64,000 nucleotides of DNA from NCBI RefSeq assembly GCF_042654525.1, contig NZ_JBHSGP010000013.1, positions 103,581 through 167,580 of the forward strand, in the 5' to 3' direction. The notes beneath the pieces are model-generated. The model did not search any database. It saw only the letters and a program-made list of their open reading frames with translations, and was not told the DNA's origin. The translations under genes were made by a program, and so were the position numbers. This document shows, piece by piece, positions 48,793 to 57,035 of the stretch (its first letter is position 1; each line of letters starts with the position of its first letter). The DNA is from Geojedonia litorea. Its GTDB lineage: Bacteria > Bacteroidota > Bacteroidia > Flavobacteriales > Flavobacteriaceae.

Positions 48793-50247
48793 TTATGCTT
48801 TTTTTGATGTCATAGGCTTTCCAAACAAATCTAAAATGGGTTTCCCTTTTCCATCAGGAGTTGTGTAAAATGGCCTACTTTCTATTTCGTAATGGGTTTC
48901 TGGATGCATACCTAAAGCGTGATAAATAGACTGATGTACTTGGTCTATCACTACGGGATTTTCTATGGAAGAACACGGGCGTTCATCGGCAGTTTTCCCA
49001 TAAACCAATCCTTTCTTTGTACCACCACCCCACATTAATATAGAACTTCCATCGGTGAAATGGCGATGCATACCGTAATGTTTTTCGTGTTCAATAATAT
49101 CGGGCTGGTTTACTTGATCTTTTACTTTTTTACCCGGTCTACCTTCCATGATGGCATCGCGACTAAACTCGCTTGCTAAAATTATCAAGGTTCTATCGAG
49201 GTGCCCACTTTCATCTAAATCTTTAATTAATTGCGCCACAGGTCTATCGATAAGCGCTTTCATTTTTTTTAGTCTTGTATGTCCATTTTCATGTGTATCC
49301 CAGCCTAAAAAAGGTTCATATTCGGTAGAAACACTAATAAAACGCCCGCCATTCATAGCTAATCGTTTTGCCAATAAACAACCTAAACCAAAACGTCCTG
49401 TATTGTAGGTATCGTAAACTTCTTTAGGTTCTTCGGACAAATCGAAAACTTTAGCTTCTGGCGAATTCAATAAACGGTACGATCGTTCCATGGAACGCAT
49501 TAACGACTCGCGCTGATAATCACTTGCTTGCTGCATCACCTCACTTTTATTAGCGAGTTCTTTGTACAATTTATAACGTGCCTCAAAACGTTTTAAAGAC
49601 ATGCCTTTTGGAGGGCGAACGCTTTCCAAACCACTAGATGGGTCTGGAATTAAAAACGGACCAAATTCAGTACCTAAAAAACCTGCAGAATGAAACGCTT
49701 TTAATTCTTCCGACTCTCCCATAGTGAAGCGTTGCCCCATGGCAATAAACGGAGGGATTACCGGATTGGCAGGTCCTAATTCTTTCGCTATCCATGCCCC
49801 AATATGAGGTGCCTGTACAGACTGTGGCGGTTCGTAACAGGTATGCCAATGGTATTGATGACGGGTGTGTAAAATATGCCCCAAATCGGCCGATTTGTAT
49901 GAACGAATTATGGCGCCTTTATCCATGACACTGCCTATGGACTCTAACCCTTCTGAAAAATATAAATCGTCCACAATAGTTGGCTTTTTTGGGAACGTAC
50001 TTAACACACGCTTGCTTTCCACGCCTTTTTCATAAGGCACATAGGCTTTAGGATCGAAGGTTTCGGTATGTGCCATACCACCAGCCATCCATAGTAGAAT
50101 AACAGTATCTGCAGTAGATGCCATTTTTTGAACTTCGGGCGCACAAGAACTTAAAAAACTAAAACCAGGAATGGTAGTTGCGGCTGCTGATAAGCTAGCG
50201 GCACTCATCTTTTTTAGAAAATCTCTACGTGAACTATATTTATCCAT
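48793..50247 (-). CDS. DUF1501 protein with Tat signal
   Basis: 484 aa. Twin-arginine signal RRDFLKKMSAASLSAAATTIP, then VILLWMAGGMAHTETFDPK, a hallmark of DUF1501. The body is related to the sulfatase/alkaline-phosphatase fold: ISVSTEYEPFLGWDTHENGHTRL and LIILASEFSRDAIMEGRPG supply candidate metal ligands. No FGly cysteine motif was seen, so it is not an S1 sulfatase. DUF1501 genes usually pair with DUF1549/DUF1553 genes, as here (16 nt apart). The biochemical role of the family is unknown to me. Export by Tat implies folding, perhaps with a cofactor, in the cytoplasm. Confidence 0.85.
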   Translation of the reverse strand: MDKYSSRRDFLKKMSAASLSAAATTIPGFSFLSSCAPEVQKMASTADTVILLWMAGGMAHTETFDPKAYVPYEKGVESKRVLSTFPKKPTIVDDLYFSEGLESIGSVMDKGAIIRSYKSADLGHILHTRHQYHWHTCYEPPQSVQAPHIGAWIAKELGPANPVIPPFIAMGQRFTMGESEELKAFHSAGFLGTEFGPFLIPDPSSGLESVRPPKGMSLKRFEARYKLYKELANKSEVMQQASDYQRESLMRSMERSYRLLNSPEAKVFDLSEEPKEVYDTYNTGRFGLGCLLAKRLAMNGGRFISVSTEYEPFLGWDTHENGHTRLKKMKALIDRPVAQLIKDLDESGHLDRTLIILASEFSRDAIMEGRPGKKVKDQVNQPDIIEHEKHYGMHRHFTDGSSILMWGGGTKKGLVYGKTADERPCSSIENPVVIDQVHQSIYHALGMHPETHYEIESRPFYTTPDGKGKPILDLFGKPMTSKKA

Positions 50248-50263
50248 GTTTTATAAGCTTTTT

Positions 50264-53098
50264 TTAATTAATGAACTGAAATTCTGGCGACATCAAAACC
50301 GCCCAAAACACATCTTGCAATTGTTCTTTTTTTGGTTTTGACCCTAAAACATCAAGCATTGCTGCTTTTTCTAGTTTAGAAGGTTGCCTTCCAAGCGCTT
50401 TGTTATACAAGTTATTGACAATTACATTTGGATCTTCGCCATAATTTTTTAGCCATACTTGTGCCCCTTCTTCCAAAATCTCATTAAAAAAGGCACCGTT
50501 AGTCAATTCTAAAGCTTGGAGTAATGTGGCTTGATCTTCCCTTGATGTAGTAACAATTTCTCTACTGGGTCTTCCTAAAGCTTTCATAAATGGATGTTGC
50601 TTTACCAAACTAGCACGTGCATATTTTTCGTTGTGCGGTTTAAAAGTAAAATCAAGAAGCTGTCCCCAATTTTTGAAATTTCCTGTACTATAATTTCTAA
50701 CTTCTTGCCATGAACGATCGTCATAATTAACAGCAACCCAATTGCCCTGTGGAAGTTCTCGTGAACTTAACCATGAAGTATCTGATTTTAGTAATAGTGA
50801 CTTGCCCGATTTATAATCTAATTTTAATGCAAATAAAATACCTGCAGGATTTGCAATAGCACCTCCATTTTTTCCAATAATTGCTAAGGTATTTTTTCCA
50901 GCATTTAAATGCTCGGTAACATCAATTTTATCAACTACTTTCCAATTTTTATTCTGTGCTATTTTTTTACCATTAAGATAAAGAACATAAGAATTATCAA
51001 CTGAAATCAATACCTCCCCTTTCTTTATAGCTTCTTTTGAGACATTAAATGATTTTCTAAAATATCTTTTACCAGGTTCGGGTAATACTACCCTTCCTAA
51101 CTCTTCTTCTAAATGCCAAATACGTTTAGCTTCAATATCATCGCCATTAGGATTGAATGCCACCTGTGAATACATAGGCGCAATAATTTGACTAACGGCA
51201 TCTGAAAATTGTTCTGCACTTAATCGGCGCGTTACAGGGCCTTTAAAGACATACTTTATTTTTAAATCCTCTTCTTTTTTATAATTAACCATTGGTAATT
51301 GATACACTTTTGAGGTCATTATCCGTTTAATCAAATGTTTTAAATCTGAACCCGAATCAATAAAATCTACTGATAACCAATCAAGGACATTTGCATCCCA
51401 TGGTGCATTATCCATTTCGTCTAAAGGTTCAATTATACCACGCCCCATTAATCGGTCCCAAATCCGATTGGTAATGGTACGGTACAACCTTCCGTTATCT
51501 CTTTGTACCATAACCTCTGCTAGCCTTAACAACCTATCTTTAACAGTTTCACCTTCTACGCTCCCAAGTTCAGGATATAAAAAATTAGGTTTCGCCATTA
51601 TTCCTATTGGTTTATCACAACGATTCAATTCAAGAATAGTATCTGAAAAAACAGTTGCAAAACTGTAGGCTTGATCCAAGGTTAAATTACTCACAAAACT
51701 ATTATGGCATGACGCACATTTTACATTAACCCCCATTAGAGACTGCCCAATATTTTGAGCTGCTTGCATCTCTGTTCTCTGGCTAGCATTAACAACACCC
51801 CGCCATTGAATCCCTTGAATAAAACCTTCTGAACCCCTGACAGGGTTTACCAATTCAGTTACCACTTGATCGTAGGACTTATTATTCATTAAAGATGCGA
51901 ACAACCAATTTGTAATTGGTTTTTTACCTCCTACACTGTAATAGTCGTTTCGTAACAAATCATTCCAAAAACTTAACCAATGCTCTGTATAGTTTTTATT
52001 GTCATTTAATAAAGATTCAATTAATGCTTCGCGTTTATTAGGAGTTATGTCTTCTCTAAATTTTTGAATTGCTTCGGGTTCTGGAAGCAATCCAACAATG
52101 TCCATATATGCTCGTCTAATAAAAGTTCTATCATCTACCAATTCTGGCCAGTCAAGATTATTTTTATCAAAATAATTATTAATTAATTTATCTACTGGAT
52201 GATCTAAATCATTTGCATTTGGAAGATTTGGTTTAACCAGAGCTAGTTCTGCTTCAGGGAAAACTTTAACCGCTTGATCCGACCAATGTGCCCCCTCGTC
52301 TATCCAAAGTTTCACAAGTGCAATTTCATTTGAGGTTAGCAATTTACCTTTTGTAGGCATGACGTCTTTATGACCTGCTGGTAATGAAATGCGTTTATAA
52401 ATCTCACTTTCTTCAGATTTTCCTGTAACAATTGCTAACCCTGATTCCCCTCCTTTAAATACACCTGCTTTTGTGTCGAGGCTCAATCCTCCCTTTTGCT
52501 TGTTATCGCTATGACACTGATAACATTTGTGTGCAAATATTGCCCTTACTTCTAGGTTCAATTTATCTTTTTGTAATTCTGATAATGAGTCTGTCGTCTT
52601 GAATTCAGCAAGTAAAGTCCCAGATACCTTACTCGTATAATAGCCTTTATTTCCTGGTAAAATTGAAGAAAGGTAACCTTCTCCATGCGTTAAGTTTGCA
52701 CCTAAATGCCCAGTTATTGTCAATACTATTACAGTTACAAAAAATACAATGCGATAGGCTTTTAAATTGACTGGTGAATTTTTTAAACTATATTTTAAAA
52801 CTAAAGCAGTAGTTACAGCCAAAACTGCGGTTGCTATTCCTATGTATTGATGATTATCTGCCAAATTCCCTGAATAGTCTTCTTGATTTTTTAAAAACCA
52901 GCCAAATAGTGCAGAAAAAACAGCAAAACCGGCTCCAATATAAACCATATGATTTATACCATCCCTTAATCCTTTCCGCCTTCCGTTTATAGTCAGTAAT
53001 TCTAAAATAAAACCAATTAGCAAAAGTCCAATTGGAAAATGAACTAATAATGGATGTAAACGCCCTAAAAATTGTAATATCCACTCTATATTTTCCAT
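50264..53098 (-). CDS. Membrane protein: DUF2231, c-type cytochrome, DUF1549 and DUF1553 fusion (planctomycete-type)
   Basis: 944 aa. Residues about 10-135 are DUF2231-like membrane helices (LGRLHPLLVHFPIGLLLIGF). Next is a haem-binding CYQCH at 192-196 with a candidate axial Met247 (DVMPTKG). DUF1549 spans roughly 295-480 and holds a second CxxCH (Cys461-His465). A galactose-binding-like insert follows (RYFRKSFNVSKEAIKKGEVLISVDN), then DUF1553 to the end (about 840-944). The combination is usual in Planctomycetes and some marine Bacteroidota. The cytochrome suggests electron transfer, so an oxidative step on a sugar is possible; no activity is established. It is first in the operon with DUF1501 and the propeller, and its promoter has the locus-wide repeat. 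Confidence 0.87.
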   Translation of the reverse strand: MENIEWILQFLGRLHPLLVHFPIGLLLIGFILELLTINGRRKGLRDGINHMVYIGAGFAVFSALFGWFLKNQEDYSGNLADNHQYIGIATAVLAVTTALVLKYSLKNSPVNLKAYRIVFFVTVIVLTITGHLGANLTHGEGYLSSILPGNKGYYTSKVSGTLLAEFKTTDSLSELQKDKLNLEVRAIFAHKCYQCHSDNKQKGGLSLDTKAGVFKGGESGLAIVTGKSEESEIYKRISLPAGHKDVMPTKGKLLTSNEIALVKLWIDEGAHWSDQAVKVFPEAELALVKPNLPNANDLDHPVDKLINNYFDKNNLDWPELVDDRTFIRRAYMDIVGLLPEPEAIQKFREDITPNKREALIESLLNDNKNYTEHWLSFWNDLLRNDYYSVGGKKPITNWLFASLMNNKSYDQVVTELVNPVRGSEGFIQGIQWRGVVNASQRTEMQAAQNIGQSLMGVNVKCASCHNSFVSNLTLDQAYSFATVFSDTILELNRCDKPIGIMAKPNFLYPELGSVEGETVKDRLLRLAEVMVQRDNGRLYRTITNRIWDRLMGRGIIEPLDEMDNAPWDANVLDWLSVDFIDSGSDLKHLIKRIMTSKVYQLPMVNYKKEEDLKIKYVFKGPVTRRLSAEQFSDAVSQIIAPMYSQVAFNPNGDDIEAKRIWHLEEELGRVVLPEPGKRYFRKSFNVSKEAIKKGEVLISVDNSYVLYLNGKKIAQNKNWKVVDKIDVTEHLNAGKNTLAIIGKNGGAIANPAGILFALKLDYKSGKSLLLKSDTSWLSSRELPQGNWVAVNYDDRSWQEVRNYSTGNFKNWGQLLDFTFKPHNEKYARASLVKQHPFMKALGRPSREIVTTSREDQATLLQALELTNGAFFNEILEEGAQVWLKNYGEDPNVIVNNLYNKALGRQPSKLEKAAMLDVLGSKPKKEQLQDVFWAVLMSPEFQFIN

Positions 53099-53102
53099 AA
53101 AT

Positions 53103-53147
53103 CAATAATATTTAACTCATGAGTAATTCATATCCTGTACAATCCTG
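53103..53147 (-). promoter_or_regulatory. Tandem-repeat site plus -7 box of the cytochrome/DUF1501 operon
   Basis: Plus-strand TATCCTGTACAATCCTG at 53131-53147, then 20 nt, then minus-strand TATTATTG (53103-53110), one mismatch from TAnnTTTG. The ATG is only 4 nt after the box, implying a leaderless or almost leaderless transcript. Confidence 0.72.
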
Positions 53148-53162
53148 CTCTTCAACTAATTT

Positions 53163-55079
53163 TTAACTTACAATTATTGTTATAAGTAATTCTTTTTTAT
53201 CCTCTTCAAAATATATTTCTAATGGTAATGCCTCAACACCCGGAACCATGTTAAAAGTTCTTTGACCTTCTATATCTTTCATAGTTATAGGTGCACTTGC
53301 CTTAATTGTCACCAAACCTTCAGGCTTTTGAATGGTTATTTCTTTATCACTAATTTTAGTAACCGTCTCATTATTTGGAGAAACAATTGGTAGAACAAAT
53401 GCGGTTGGATTAGAGATCTTTCCATCTGATTTTACCTTAATTTGAAGACTTTCATTCGTAGATTTATAGGACAAATCAAATGCTGATGCATTTTCGGCAA
53501 TAATTTCTCTTTTTTGATTTTTTAAAGACACTTTAGAATAAATAGTGATTTCTCCGTTTTTATCTTCTGATTCTGTTTTTGCTGACAAATCATAAAGATT
53601 TGTATACCAAACGTCATCCTTAAAAGTTTCTATTCTTGGTGTTAATGCAATATCCTTATTAGGTTGTGGTTGTTGATTGTATGGTTCTACCATATGATAT
53701 TCTGCCATACTTGCAGCACATACCAGCCCAATTTGAGTGTGATATAAAACTCCTAAACTAGCACCCGTTGCTTGACGAAAATCTTCTTTAAAATGATACT
53801 CTGCGTCATACGCACTAACTGTTCCTCTCCAATTACCTCTTGCAAAAAGTGTAACATCTAAATCTTTAAAATATGTAATTCCGTCAGCCATTACTCTTGG
53901 TAATTGCGAGCTTGCATTTATCTCTGGCAGATGATTCCAATGATCTAGTAAAGCTGCTAATGGTTTTGAATGGGTAAAGGTATGATGCACGCAAGGTGGA
54001 ATACCTGCCGATACATAATGTGGCCCACCGTGAATTAAACCATCTGATGTACATCGTTTTAATAATTCTGTATTTTTTACTGCGGCTGTACCAAAAACAG
54101 GATTGATATGTGCCATCATCGCAAAGGCTGGTTGACTTCCGTCACAAGTTCTGCTTCCCCAATAGCTCCACTTATACATTCGATTACCCCAGCTATTATC
54201 CCATGCCCCATCAGGAAGCATAAATTCTAAATGGCTATTTAGTGATTTGGTAACTAATTGTAATAATTCTTCATCTTTCTCTTTTAAGGCATACATTACA
54301 ATACTGTTTAAAGATTCTTCGACATTATATCCTAAATCAACACCATGTAATCCCTTGTTACTTAATTTTTTAGAGCTTTTTTTACATTCACCAAATAGAA
54401 ACCCTTCGTTTTCTGTAAAATATTCTTTAACTCCTTGCGCTAGTTCATTACTTTTTTCTTTAAAATCTTCTCTTTTTAAAAAGTCTCCAATTAAATTAAG
54501 TCCATAAATGGCTGTTGCTCCATAGTTGATATTCGTAAAATCGATGGTAAAAGTATCGTGAACATACTGACCAGCACGTGCTAAACGTTTGGTCCAAGAT
54601 TCGCGGGTTTTTTCGTCTAAAACATGACCGTGATAATGTAAAGCTTCGGCTAGTGCAATAGCTCCAAAAATAGTAATGCCTTTCCATGATTTTGGATTAG
54701 GTACAACGGTCCAAGCACCATTTTCTTGAGATACGTTATTTTCGGCCCAAGTCATCACCATATGAGCTGCTACCATATATTTATCGTCTCCTGTAACGTC
54801 CGCCATGTACAAAAAAGGATACACCGCATCCATACAACGCCCATGAATATGTGAACAAGAAGGACAACCCAAAGCACCATGTTCTTCAAGATTAGATGGG
54901 TTGTTTATTTGAACTTTTATCATCCCATCGCACCAATCTTTTAACAAACTTGAAATCAAATTTTTGAATTCTAAAGAATGCTCAGGATGATTTATGCACG
55001 AGCTAAAAATTCCAGTAATAGGTAATGATAAACCTATTCCTGTTAGTGTTGACAATTGTACAAAGTTGCGTCTTTTCAT
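53163..55079 (-). CDS. Alpha/alpha-toroid protein with Tat-like lipoprotein leader, candidate polysaccharide lyase (PL40-like)
   Basis: 638 aa. Leader MKRRNFVQLSTLTGIGLSLP with a possible lipobox (IFSSC, Cys28). Residues about 40-420 form an (alpha/alpha)-toroid: DAVYPFLYMADVTGDDKYMVAAH, TIFGAIALAEALHYHG, NINYGATAIYGLNLIG, with candidate catalytic His/Tyr/Asn residues in those helices. A beta-sandwich fills the last 200 residues. The layout is that of heparinase II/III-type lyases; a match to the ulvan lyase family PL40 is a hypothesis from context and architecture. It is not obviously GH88/GH105, which lack such a C-terminal sandwich. A dedicated promoter carries the tandem-repeat site, 149 nt upstream. 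Confidence 0.55.
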   Translation of the reverse strand: MKRRNFVQLSTLTGIGLSLPITGIFSSCINHPEHSLEFKNLISSLLKDWCDGMIKVQINNPSNLEEHGALGCPSCSHIHGRCMDAVYPFLYMADVTGDDKYMVAAHMVMTWAENNVSQENGAWTVVPNPKSWKGITIFGAIALAEALHYHGHVLDEKTRESWTKRLARAGQYVHDTFTIDFTNINYGATAIYGLNLIGDFLKREDFKEKSNELAQGVKEYFTENEGFLFGECKKSSKKLSNKGLHGVDLGYNVEESLNSIVMYALKEKDEELLQLVTKSLNSHLEFMLPDGAWDNSWGNRMYKWSYWGSRTCDGSQPAFAMMAHINPVFGTAAVKNTELLKRCTSDGLIHGGPHYVSAGIPPCVHHTFTHSKPLAALLDHWNHLPEINASSQLPRVMADGITYFKDLDVTLFARGNWRGTVSAYDAEYHFKEDFRQATGASLGVLYHTQIGLVCAASMAEYHMVEPYNQQPQPNKDIALTPRIETFKDDVWYTNLYDLSAKTESEDKNGEITIYSKVSLKNQKREIIAENASAFDLSYKSTNESLQIKVKSDGKISNPTAFVLPIVSPNNETVTKISDKEITIQKPEGLVTIKASAPITMKDIEGQRTFNMVPGVEALPLEIYFEEDKKELLITIIVS

Positions 55080-55199
55080 GTGTTAAATTTTATTGTTTTT
55101 TATTGGCAAGATGTAATTCGCCTATAATCATTTCAGTTGTTATCAACTTTTTGTTATGGGTTATTTCAGAAATAATTGACCAGATAAATTTTGGCTTTT

Positions 55200-55244
55200 G
55201 AAAAATATTTAAAATTATTTGCTTATCTATCCTGTTTTGTCCTG
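55200..55244 (-). promoter_or_regulatory. Tandem-repeat site plus -7 box upstream of the alpha-toroid lyase candidate
   Basis: Plus-strand TATCCTGTTTTGTCCTG at 55228-55244, then 20 nt, then minus-strand TATTTTTC (55200-55207), one mismatch from TAnnTTTG. The start codon is about 120 nt on, so the mRNA would have a long leader. Confidence 0.68.
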
Positions 55245-55256
55245 TACAACGAAATT

Positions 55257-55286
55257 AAAAAGCCAGAAATATGCTTTCTGGCTTTT
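55257..55286 (-). terminator. Rho-independent terminator of the T9SS PL28 gene
   Basis: Minus strand AAAAGCCAGAAA, short loop, TTTCTGGCTTTTT; a perfect stem with a T-run, 23 nt after the stop codon. Confidence 0.85.
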
Positions 55287-55308
55287 GTATGATTTCCTTG
55301 AATTTATT

Positions 55309-56874
55309 TTATTTAATTACAAGTTTGGTAAAGTTAATTGAATTTCTACCATCAATAACTTTAACAAGATAAACACCTGATTTAAATTGACCATTATTAT
55401 TTATCTTAAGATATTTACCCTTGGATTTACTTTGGAAAACCGTATTACCTAAAATATCAAAAATTATAATATTAGCATTATTTAAGTTATTTAATGCTAC
55501 AGTAAAAGTATCATTTGCAGGGTTAGGATAAATTTTCACTGAAGATGCGCGCAGCTCTGTGTCAGAAACACTTAAGGTGGCGCTTGTTGGTATAGCCTCC
55601 CATTTACTCCTGTCATCAGTCTCTGAAACTGAAGCATGCGTTACACTTCCATCTGCTTCATGATACAAAAATCTACTACTTCGAGATTCAAACCTATAGA
55701 TATCTTGAGCATCGTCATAATGTATGGTCCATGTTTTATCTGAATCAGTTGAAGGAGGAGGGTTTCCAGTGCTTAAAACTACATAAGGACCTCCTGGACC
55801 ACCTGAACCTGGTGCACGAAGTATTCCTATTCCATCAGCTTCATTATCAATATTAAAATATGCTCCACTCTCCACAAAAGTCCAATGTGTACTTGGATCT
55901 TCGCCAGAATCGGTCATAGTAACCGGTGTAGCACTGGAACCTACAGCTGTTAAAAATTTCCCTGTAGCTATATTTCTCAACCGGTAAACGTCACCTGTTG
56001 ATGGTGGTGGGTTAGTATCCACAATTTCCACCTTTTGGTACGTGGTATTTGCCCATCTAATTTGAGCTCTACCACCTTTTACTCGGTATGCACCATATCT
56101 AATACCCGATTCTGTCCCTCTTTCTGGTTCTGGAATGTTCCAATTAAAAACGTCTCCTCCAATTACCGCGTCACAATAATGAATTTTTTTGGTGGCATCG
56201 TTTGGGTCTTCTCTAAAACCTACCTCCAGTTCAAAACTGATTTCTTCATCTTTGTTTACGTCCCTTAAGTGAACGATTTCTCTACCACTGCCTTCTCCAC
56301 CACGATATAAGATACGCTCGGCATAAATTTTGAACCCTACCTGCTTGTCTGCATCAGCACCTGTACCATAAATAGGCTTTGCCAAATACAAACAAATGGC
56401 CGGATCTGCAGATCCACCGCCACCTGTGTGTTTTCCTTTGGCTTGTGCTATATAAGTACCATCCTGATTGGTTCCTGTGGTATCCCCTACTTCAAGGATC
56501 CTTACAGTTCCTGTGAATCTGGCATAACTTCCAACGCCTGTTTCTTGTGATCTGCTTAATGAACGTTCCATTCTAGGTTGCAAACCATTTGTATCTAAAT
56601 GATTAGAGTTGTATGTTATGTTGTATACCCCCCAAGTTTTTCCATAAACATTGCTTTCTGAATAGTCTGAGTAACAAGTACGGTCATCAATAGTCCCTAC
56701 ATTAACAGGGTTAGGCAAATCTGATGATGTTCTAGAAGCATTTGCAAATTCACCTGAAACTGGACACGTAATGTTTGGATTAGTGTCTTCATCGGGTGCC
56801 GTTTGCGCCGATAAAAAAAGCGAAACGAGTGCAAAACCTAAAAATAATATTGCTTTAAGAGTAATTTTTTTCAT
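55309..56874 (-). CDS. PL28-type ulvan lyase, secreted, with trefoil domain and T9SS sorting signal
   Basis: The ATG at 56874 (MKKITLKAILFLGFALVSLF) is preferred over the one at 56883; the product is 521 aa. After the signal peptide, residues about 25-285 form the catalytic beta-jelly-roll: CYSDYSESNVYGKTWGVYN, ARFTGTVRILEVGDT, YIAQAKGKHTGGGG, and the closing SGIRYGAYRVKGGRAQIRWANT. This is close to what I recall of the PL28 ulvan lyases of Nonlabens and Formosa. A ricin-like trefoil (about 297-425, GDVYRLRNIATGKFLT) and a T9SS sorting domain (SVKIYPNPANDTFTV on) follow. Characterised members cut between rhamnose-3-sulfate and uronate. It is encoded as its own unit. A second PL28 copy occurs at 62 kb, without the trefoil. 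Confidence 0.88.
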   Translation of the reverse strand: MKKITLKAILFLGFALVSLFLSAQTAPDEDTNPNITCPVSGEFANASRTSSDLPNPVNVGTIDDRTCYSDYSESNVYGKTWGVYNITYNSNHLDTNGLQPRMERSLSRSQETGVGSYARFTGTVRILEVGDTTGTNQDGTYIAQAKGKHTGGGGSADPAICLYLAKPIYGTGADADKQVGFKIYAERILYRGGEGSGREIVHLRDVNKDEEISFELEVGFREDPNDATKKIHYCDAVIGGDVFNWNIPEPERGTESGIRYGAYRVKGGRAQIRWANTTYQKVEIVDTNPPPSTGDVYRLRNIATGKFLTAVGSSATPVTMTDSGEDPSTHWTFVESGAYFNIDNEADGIGILRAPGSGGPGGPYVVLSTGNPPPSTDSDKTWTIHYDDAQDIYRFESRSSRFLYHEADGSVTHASVSETDDRSKWEAIPTSATLSVSDTELRASSVKIYPNPANDTFTVALNNLNNANIIIFDILGNTVFQSKSKGKYLKINNNGQFKSGVYLVKVIDGRNSINFTKLVIK

Positions 56875-56917
56875 AGCTATCATAAATTGTAGTCCTTAAC
56901 CAATTTTATATATTATT

Positions 56918-56962
56918 TAAAATTCATTAAAATCCTGAAGATTACTATCCTGAACTATGCTG
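56918..56962 (-). promoter_or_regulatory. Tandem-repeat site plus weak -7 box upstream of the T9SS PL28
   Basis: Plus-strand TATCCTGAACTATGCTG at 56946-56962. At 20 nt the minus strand reads GAATTTTA (56918-56925), two mismatches. An extra half-site AATCCTG lies at 56931-56937. Confidence 0.62.
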
Positions 56963-57035
56963 ACTACAAGACAATCGGGCTATTTATTCGGCAAAGCACA
57001 AAACTTTAACAATTATTAGACTATTTTAATAATAA

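Noticed and set aside
48793..50247. Eighth S1 sulfatase
   Set aside because: The fold is related, but no C-x-P/A-x-R type formylglycine motif is present; DUF1501 is the better call.
53163..55079. GH88/GH105 unsaturated uronyl hydrolase
   Set aside because: The helical barrel alone would fit, but the 200-residue C-terminal beta-sandwich and length fit heparinase-type lyases better.
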